A stretch of 64,000 nt of DNA, from positions 310,001 through 374,000 of the forward strand of contig QVRM01002145.1 of assembly GCA_003439945.1 (NCBI GenBank). Direction: 5' to 3'. Below the pieces are notes generated by a model. That model saw nothing but the letters and a program-made list of their open reading frames with translations, did not search any database and was not told where the DNA came from. This document shows positions 57,287 through 64,000 of this stretch, in pieces. How positions within the stretch are numbered: position 1 is the first letter of the stretch; each line of letters starts with the position of its first letter. The translations under genes were made by a program, and so were the position numbers. This DNA comes from Dermanyssus gallinae (taxonomy: Eukaryota > Arthropoda > Arachnida > Mesostigmata > Dermanyssidae).

Positions 57287-60167
57287 TTTTGCATACCAAT
57301 ATTATGGTCGCCATCGTACTCTGTAACTTCGTAATTATAATGCGCAAAGCTAGCTACATGAACTTAACGTGTTTCCTCTAGCCAAGCACCTCAATAAGCT
57401 AGCATTTGTGGCAAACGAGTGTCATATTAATTTATTGACCGAGTCCAGCCACCGTAGAGTGCGTAACGGGCATATTTGCCACCAGAGGACGATCGGTAAG
57501 CTTTACTTGAACAAAGCTGAGCATTTATAGAAGCATCGCTTCTAGGTCTGCTTCTTTCTGTTTGCGCGATTTTGATATCGCCTGATTAAGGATACCTTTT
57601 AAAGTTTCCACCTCTAACCCACCTCTTTTTATCCGTTGTAAAACTAACTCATATGTTGCTTAATCCTAATCATTTTTTGGTAGTATAGTTTTGGTTTTTA
57701 TATAAAATCGTTTTTATTTTTCATAGTACAGTCCTGTAGTAGGAAGTACTTCCTTTTCACATTTCTCTGTAGCCATAACATTAAATAATAAATGAGTATT
57801 TTTACAACAAAAAAAAATTTATAGTCCTTGTCAACCAGGTAGGCGTGGTGCTCTTGCGCCTATATGCTAAGCGCCTAAGTCTGGACTGTCAAGTTTTTGA
57901 CAAACTATAGCGTAGTTATATAGTCGCTCAACACTATACTGATACGGCTGAGCTGATGACGCGAGACGATGCCGACTATTATGACATCAGTCATCCATCA
58001 ATATAGCGGTTGTAACTTAGGCAGTTCTTTGAAACGTCTTCAATCGCTAAGCAGGAGGCGTATGCGAGATCGAACACTGAACACACTGAGCAAAAAAAGG
58101 GCATGTGGTAGCATGGCAGATGCCGAGAAAGAGAAAGGCCCGAAACCCAATGGGGTATCTAAAACGTGTGTCTATAATAGAATGTTTCCTAGCGGGAGTA
58201 GGTAGTCTCGAGCTAGTCAATGTCACCTCCACCGAGACTCGCAGCTTCTTCTTTAAGCAGTGCACCCGGTAGATCGCCGTTAGATGCTCTGTTATGATAT
58301 CAAAAGTCAAAACGAAGAGTACAATTGCTAAACGCTCAATACAATAGTCATAGCGACCACAGTGGTGACAAGAAAAAGAGCCAAACGAACCTCACCAAAA
58401 ACCAAACAATTTCAGCAACAAGCATAATAACGTAAGATAACGTAGACAGCAACAGAAACAAGCACAACGACAACCAAGTCGTCGCAAGCGGCGGAAAACG
58501 CGATGGAGATAACCGGTGTGCGATCGTTTTCAAGTTTTGCAAATTTAGGTTAAAAGTCACCGGTAGAGCATAAGTTCATCGAAATGAATCGATGTAAGTT
58601 CTTTGCGACTTATATGATTAGCTTATAAAACTATATATATATATATATATACATATTTATTTTGCCACACTCTAAACACTGTGAACGACATCAATATACT
58701 AAGTAAATATATTTCTGCATAGGCAGCAGTAACAGCATCGAGAATAGCGGCAAAGGTGATAAGAATAGCTTATACAATAAAAACAACAACAACAACACTC
58801 GGAAGTGGGACAATGACACTCAAACGACACCAACAATAAGCTAGGCAGCTTTTCAATTGTAATGAGAGTTTCGATTGTGCTGACTTTGACTTGACTTAAC
58901 CGTTTGATAGAGTGAACTATTCAAACTTTCTTTGAAAATTGTAGAAAAATTTAATTCTGCATGAAAATTGTAAAAAAAAATAAATCGTCTGCACGACCGT
59001 GCTTCCTCTATGCGAGTGAATGACATTAGCATTAGCACATAGAGGCTCCGTCCCCTTGCTAGGCCCCTTGCTATTCCTTTATATTGATTTGTAGATATTA
59101 CACGCACTACAGCGAACAGTGTGCAAGATACAAACGTTATGGCTGACGACTTCAAATTGAATGGTATGTATACAGACACGTTCGCTTAACGACTGGAACT
59201 ACAGTCAACAATCAAGCTCGTGTCACAGGGGTGTTATGGGACACAATGGGACCATTCTCGTTCTAAAATGCGTAGCATGAGTTATCATTTTTTCAACAAA
59301 GGGCTACCTTCATGTATATAAACTTAGCAATTTGCCAATTCGTGTTGTGACCTCTATTGTTAAGATTTTGGTGCTAAGATGACCCTGCAGGTCTCTCAAT
59401 TATAGCCAACACATCGTCTAAGTTGGCCACTTTGCAGTTCTTGTTTGTAATACAGACTTTTCTGGTTTCTGGATAAACTTGTCTTTCATATAAATCTTTA
59501 CGAGAGCCTCGTGGTTCCTAAGTTTACCTTCTGTTGTGAAGTCTGATGAAGAAATGGATGCTTTTGAGCGCGCACTCAGTCGACGTTTATTAAGCACGTT
59601 TTTTGCTTCAAAGTTGTGATGTTTAAAATACACCTACTTCGTCGGTAGCAGTAGCTTAAACAGATCGCATAAACTGCATATATTAGTTCTCGTTCCATGT
59701 AGCAAGAATGCCAAGAACTGACAGTTAGTTTATGCAGTAGCTCTATTCTGATTAAGCCGCTGAAGCGACGCTGTGTGAAGCCTTCTTTTGTCATCCCAAC
59801 TGTGGCACTGCTAGCGAGCTAGAGAGCTAGTATCTTTTCGCATCAGAACGTAGCCAAAGCAAGCGCACGATTAGTGCCATAACCGAGTTTGCCTTACATG
59901 TATTTGTCGGCCAAAATGTGTAGGGAACAAAATGATTCCTTTGCCGTATTGCGCATTTTAGATACCGTTCAGACGCAGCAGCAGCAACAAGTGCAAGACA
60001 GCAACAACGTCAGGGCAACGCGATTCCCCTGCATTCATTTCTTAAGATGCGAATACATTTTATTTCTCACAGTTTCTTGGAGACCGAGGTTTGTAAGTTA
60101 ATGTCAGGCGTGTTCTCTATCTATGTAGGAAGCTGGAATATATTACTGTCGTCAACGTTTCGCTGCT

Positions 60168-60170
<3 letters not shown>

Positions 60171-60232
<62 letters not shown>
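60171..60232. repeat. (TA)n microsatellite
   Basis: About 60 bp with one CA interruption. Confidence 0.93.
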
Positions 60233-60236
<4 letters not shown>

Positions 60237-60661
60237 TTTGGCATACCAGCTTGGTCAGACTCATACAGTACACAGTGCATACAATAGAAGTTCGTTACGT
60301 TACAATAGCTATGACGTAGTCAACAAAGTTTAGGAGCCATGACTTTGTTTGCATTTCATTGCAAACGCTTGCAAAAGCAAGCCTCGTCAATGCCGTGTTC
60401 TTGGCGTGGACGGACGGTGCCATATGACGGCTATGGTATTATTAGCACGACCGTTGCAAGTGGCGTTGCTATTTGCATCCATAACTCGATCGATCGCTCG
60501 ATCTGTCGTTTGTTCTTGCAAGTTGCATGTTCTGTCCGTATCTTTGGCCAATAGCTAAACGAGCTCGCGAACAAGTCTCGTCGTAAGCAAGCAAGACACT
60601 TCGTATGAAAGCCCCGTGTAGCGCGTATTGGCCGGTGGGTTGAGTACTCAGTGGCAGCAGC

Positions 60662-60738
60662 AGCAGCAAAAATAGACGAAGGCGTTCAGCAAGTAGAGCA
60701 TCAGCACAGAAACAGAAAAACAGTAGTATAGAAGTAGC

Positions 60739-60776
<38 letters not shown>

Positions 60777-60782
60777 AAGTAG
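60662..60782. repeat. (CAG)n and (TAG)n microsatellites
   Basis: Short CAG run at 60654-60670 and about 13 units of AGT/TAG at 60738-60775. Confidence 0.9.
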
Positions 60783-61024
60783 AACCAAAAGGTGCTCCGG
60801 CTGCAGCACCGGTATTGAGGCACAGGCTGGTCGTCAGGCTGTCGGTAGCTGTCCTGTCCGGCGGCGACCTGAACGGACATGCATGAACCTGTCTCGGCAA
60901 CGCGGCTTCGTCCGCCCCGACTAACTGATCATGACGACAACGACGACGACGGATGATGACATCGTCTTAGGTTGGTACTCCTGTACGCGTTGTACCAACG
61001 CTTCTTTGTAGCAGGGCAGCAGAA

Positions 61025-61157
61025 ATGGGTGCCAGCAGAAATGGATTCCAGGCAGAATACCTGGCAGAGCTGCTTATGGTCATCGTTTTCACATTCTGGT
61101 CAAGCTCGCCACCATTGTTCGTGACTGTCGATGATGAACCACGTCCCGCTCCAAGGG
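61025..61157 (+). other. Doubtful candidate exon with signal-peptide-like start
   Basis: An ATG frame (MGASRNGFQAEYLAE, then a hydrophobic LLMVIVFTFW stretch) runs to a possible donor ccaagg/gtaata near 61156. It lies just after CpG-containing DNA. No family match and no partner exon found. Confidence 0.15.
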
Positions 61158-61477
61158 TAATAGAATATCCGTGCGATTATCAAACATTGCAATGCTGCAT
61201 CGCATATTCACCAGAAACAACGAGAACAATAATACTAGCAACGAAAACAAAACCTTTTTTGCAACCAAAGACGATGATGATGACGACGACGACACCGGCA
61301 ATAACAGTCACCAGGGCTACCAAAATAATAATTATACTATTCATAAGGTGCACCTCTCCCCAAATGCACCATCTCTTTATCGAGACATCTGTGCCCTCTA
61401 TTTTTTTCTAATCATGGTCGATTATAGTCCACTAGGTTATTCGCATTTTCTAAATTAGAAACCATAAAAATCATTTT

Positions 61478-61565
61478 AAGACTGGCCGGTGCAAATCTTG
61501 AACCCACGACCTCCCCAATACAAAATGGGGAGTAATCTAACCCATTGTAAGATAGTCAATTTATG
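61478..61565 (-). repeat. tRNA-derived SINE (family C), other copy
   Basis: On the - strand: gactatcttacaatgggtta (A-box-like), then ggggaggtcgtgggttcaag with a good B-box. The ggaggtcgtgg core and the spacing match the copy at 2255-2345. Confidence 0.45.
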
Positions 61566-62219
61566 TTTGCCCTGTGCGTATGTGCGTCTTGCCTGAATAC
61601 TCTCAAATAGATCGTAAGCAACCTATCATATCATGATTACTTGATTAATTTTTCTGAGTGTGAAATCCATTCACTTATTTCTAGTACTAAACCAGTCTTA
61701 CATTAGATAATATTTCACCAACGTTCTTCAAATCGTTCGCATACGTTCTTGCCAAGTCCCTGAGACTAATAATTCAAACATGTTGCAATGACGGTATTGT
61801 ACCCGACTCATCTCTATCACGGCCGTTCACATGAAAAGGTCAAAAGCTGACGCTTAAAAAATACCGTCCCGCTTTGCAATGCTCAGTACTGTGCGGCGTC
61901 TTTGAAATCATTTTAGTTAAGCACTAAATGCATGTTTTTATTGCTAAACGCTTTCTCGACCTCATTTATGGTGGTGGATTTAGCTTGCATCGGCCTGCGT
62001 GTGCGCCGCTTTTGGAAATGACTCAAGGCTGTTCCATGTTCATAAATACCTAAAGAGCATTGGACTGCCTCTGTTCGGACTAAGAAGACGCGTTATATAT
62101 GGTAGATTACTCCACTATATATAGAGTTGTTGATTTTATTTAAATATGTTGTTTTTTGTTTACGTAAACAAGTACCTGCCCTCAAAAGTAAACATCTTAG
62201 TCCTGCTGACGACCTTAAA

Positions 62220-62260
<41 letters not shown>
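62220..62260. repeat. (ATT)n microsatellite
   Basis: About 13 units. No retroelement adjoins it, unlike the 9.6-12.7 kb pair. Confidence 0.93.
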
Positions 62261-63029
62261 GTTCTGCTCTGATGATTCCCACGCAGTTCTACGATGGGCT
62301 GTCGACGGTACGTCGGCTTGGTGGTCTTCTGAGAATGGCATGGTTCACTAGCCAACTAGCAACCAAATGTGTCGTATTTATGCACGGTGCACGGTTGACT
62401 TCGATCATAGAATGATGAATGCCACTGTTCAGCCGACTCCTACGCATAGACATGACCTAGGCGTAGAAGGTTACGCCTGACCTTGATCTGACCAAAACCA
62501 CATCACCAAAATAGCGGAAGCATAATTGCGCATTGTAAACGCTGCTTTCGCGTCGCTTCGTTCTAACAACTTCCGATGTGTACGTGTGTTGCTCATACTC
62601 ATTACGTTCTTCTGCCTTTCTAAGTTCACATATGCGCTCACACACAAACGCTGCCGCGGCGTCAAGAACCCCATCTGGCTAAATAAACGTAGATTGGTGT
62701 TGGTGCTGGTGATAGTCGTGCAAAACACGTACGTTCCTGAGACGCCAGAGCGGCGTCATTTACCAGTCTATATTTGGGGACTGCTTTCTCCGCATAGACG
62801 CTCTGTGCGAAGCTGTGTGACAAACCCTCACATCTACGTCAACTTGGGACACTTCACGACTCGAGCTACTACTGCACGGCTTGGCGGCACAACCTAAAGC
62901 CGCATCACTTCGAACGTCGCGGTCCATTTGAAGAACGCGCGAACAGCCTGTTTATGGCGCATTCGGCGCTAGGTCGTTATGTTCTTTTGCAAATTGTCGA
63001 TGTAGGCTATTACGCGCCGGAATGCGTAT

Positions 63030-63039
63030 ATGTATGTGT

Positions 63040-63124
<85 letters not shown>

Positions 63125-63172
63125 GTATATGTATGTGTATACATATATATGTATATATATATATATATACAT
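63030..63172. repeat. Long (TA)n microsatellite
   Basis: About 90 bp of nearly pure (TA)n then TATG/TACA variants to 63172. It is one of the longest TA tracts in the window. Confidence 0.95.
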
Positions 63173-64000
63173 TCGTGTGTAGTTCAGATAATTAACAGAA
63201 ATAAGGAATGTTTAACACTTCGGTTCTCTTTCTGAAATAATATGATGATACTACGTTCATTTCACGTACTCCCTACAGGAATAGCATAATTTATTATTGT
63301 TTTACCTAAGACAAGGCTCATACAAACAAGCAGCAAATAAGCTCTTTGTTAAATGCATAAATACAAGTGGTTGTATGTAGTAATGGTGAACAACGTACTT
63401 TTTTTTATACCGCCACCCATAGCAAAAGAAAGACGCTTGTGATGTCATGTTATTAACTACAGTTTTGCAATTGGTTTCGAGTAATTAATTGCCTACATAG
63501 TCAACGCGGAGAGTTCGGGACTTCGCGCGCTTGATGGTTGTCAGGAAGTTGTTTGTTTTTTAAGGAACTGCTGCTATTGCCCAATATTGCCTGAAAATTG
63601 GCTATCGGAACGGTTGAGTGAATGAGTAATACTAAGGTCGGTGTGTTCGCTCTTCGATGGACGGGACAGCAATGCAATCGAGAAAAAAGCATACACATAC
63701 AATCACAGAGACAAAACAACGCCAACAGCAACAACCACAACTTGCGTAAGAAGAATGGCATATGACCTCAGCCACCCTAAATCCGCATAAAACCACCTCC
63801 GCCAGCTCCATGATCTCCCTCTCTCCCAACCCCTCCTTGCCTATCATTCATCGTGACAATAGCTCACTGATGACATCTATGATGTATGCTTTACGTGTAC
63901 GTTAACTGCTTACTACAACAACAATAACAACAACAACAACAACAATCACAGCAATCATAATAGTAATACTATTATAATCACCATAGCCAACCGACAACGA

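Larger units (their letters stand above)
57284..61024. other. No gene recognised
   Basis: Simple repeats ((TA)n at 58631-58653 and 60171-60232, (TAG)n at 60738-60775) and A/T-rich DNA; 60330-60960 is GC-richer with CpG. Confidence 0.45.
61566..64000. other. No gene recognised
   Basis: (ATT)n at 62220-62260, the long (TA)n at 63030-63172, (CAA)n at the right end. A 123-codon open stretch at 62526-62897 lacks an in-frame ATG near its hydrophobic part. Confidence 0.45.

Noticed and set aside
60469..60900. 143-codon - strand frame with Cys-rich ends
   Set aside because: Runs through a (TAG)n repeat as poly-Thr; no domain or homologue recognised.
62526..62897. Possible neuropeptide precursor (hydrophobic stretch then LTHKRCRGVKN)
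   Set aside because: No in-frame ATG before the hydrophobic part, no acceptor with a good tract, and no known peptide pattern.
62954..63235. Open frames of alternating Tyr-Ile (also near 190, 8085, 14116, 31338, 39780, 60171)
   Set aside because: They are translations of (TA)n microsatellites, open on both strands.

Overview
The window looks like animal nuclear DNA, most likely from an arthropod and plausibly a chelicerate (mite or tick). This rests on spliced GT-AG gene structure, many decayed retrotransposons and mariner transposons, tRNA-derived SINEs, dozens of (TA)n, (ATT)n, (GA)n and CAA/GTC-type microsatellites, and one arthropod-type neurohormone gene. There are no operons, no prokaryotic genes, no CRISPR array, and no rRNA or intact tRNA gene. 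The exact taxon is inference only.

The one host protein gene I can assemble with confidence is a three-exon ion transport peptide / crustacean hyperglycemic hormone (ITP/CHH) family gene on the + strand. A TATA box lies at 27430-27437 and exon 1 carries only the ATG (27485-27487). Exon 2 (28634-28851) encodes the signal peptide, a KR cleavage site and the N-terminal half of the hormone. Exon 3 (31464-31578) encodes the C-terminal half. The predicted 111-residue precursor releases a 77-residue hormone with six cysteines in the canonical C7/C23/C26/C39/C43/C52 spacing, and the phase-2 intron falls at Arg40. Intron 2 holds a SINE with a perfect 15-bp target-site duplication, a pair of mariner-like relics, and two (TA)n tracts.

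The rest of the window is mostly mobile-element debris. The best-defined elements are: (i) 9696-12690 (-), an almost full-length but frameshifted single-ORF non-LTR retrotransposon with a C2H2 finger, reverse transcriptase and restriction-like endonuclease, bounded on both sides by (ATT)n; (ii) 52441-55766 (-), an R1-clade element with the end of ORF1, APE-type endonuclease, RT and a C-terminal domain, and a perfect 15-bp TSD; (iii) two further copies of the same family at 23579-24065 (-) and 47279-47429 (+), each with its own TSD; (iv) 48368-49659 (-), a 1,292-bp mariner with recognisable TIRs and TA duplication but broken transposase frames. Older fragments of CR1/Jockey-like, R1-clade and RLE-type retroelements lie at 1.5, 4.2-6.2, 16.8, 20-21.8, 34.5-35.6, 37.9-38.4, 45.8-46.5, 50.1-50.4 and 51.2 kb. 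Other mariner relics lie at 29.9-30.9 and 40.9-41.7 kb.

Several GC-richer, CpG-containing stretches (8.6-9.56, 42.6-43.2, 56.8-57.2 kb) look like possible promoter or enhancer DNA of unseen genes. The first contains a perfect RFX-type X-box palindrome and the last a cluster of CRE-like ACGT sites. Long intervals elsewhere (for example 6.2-8.6, 17-20, 35.8-37.8, 59-62 kb) hold nothing I can identify beyond simple repeats.
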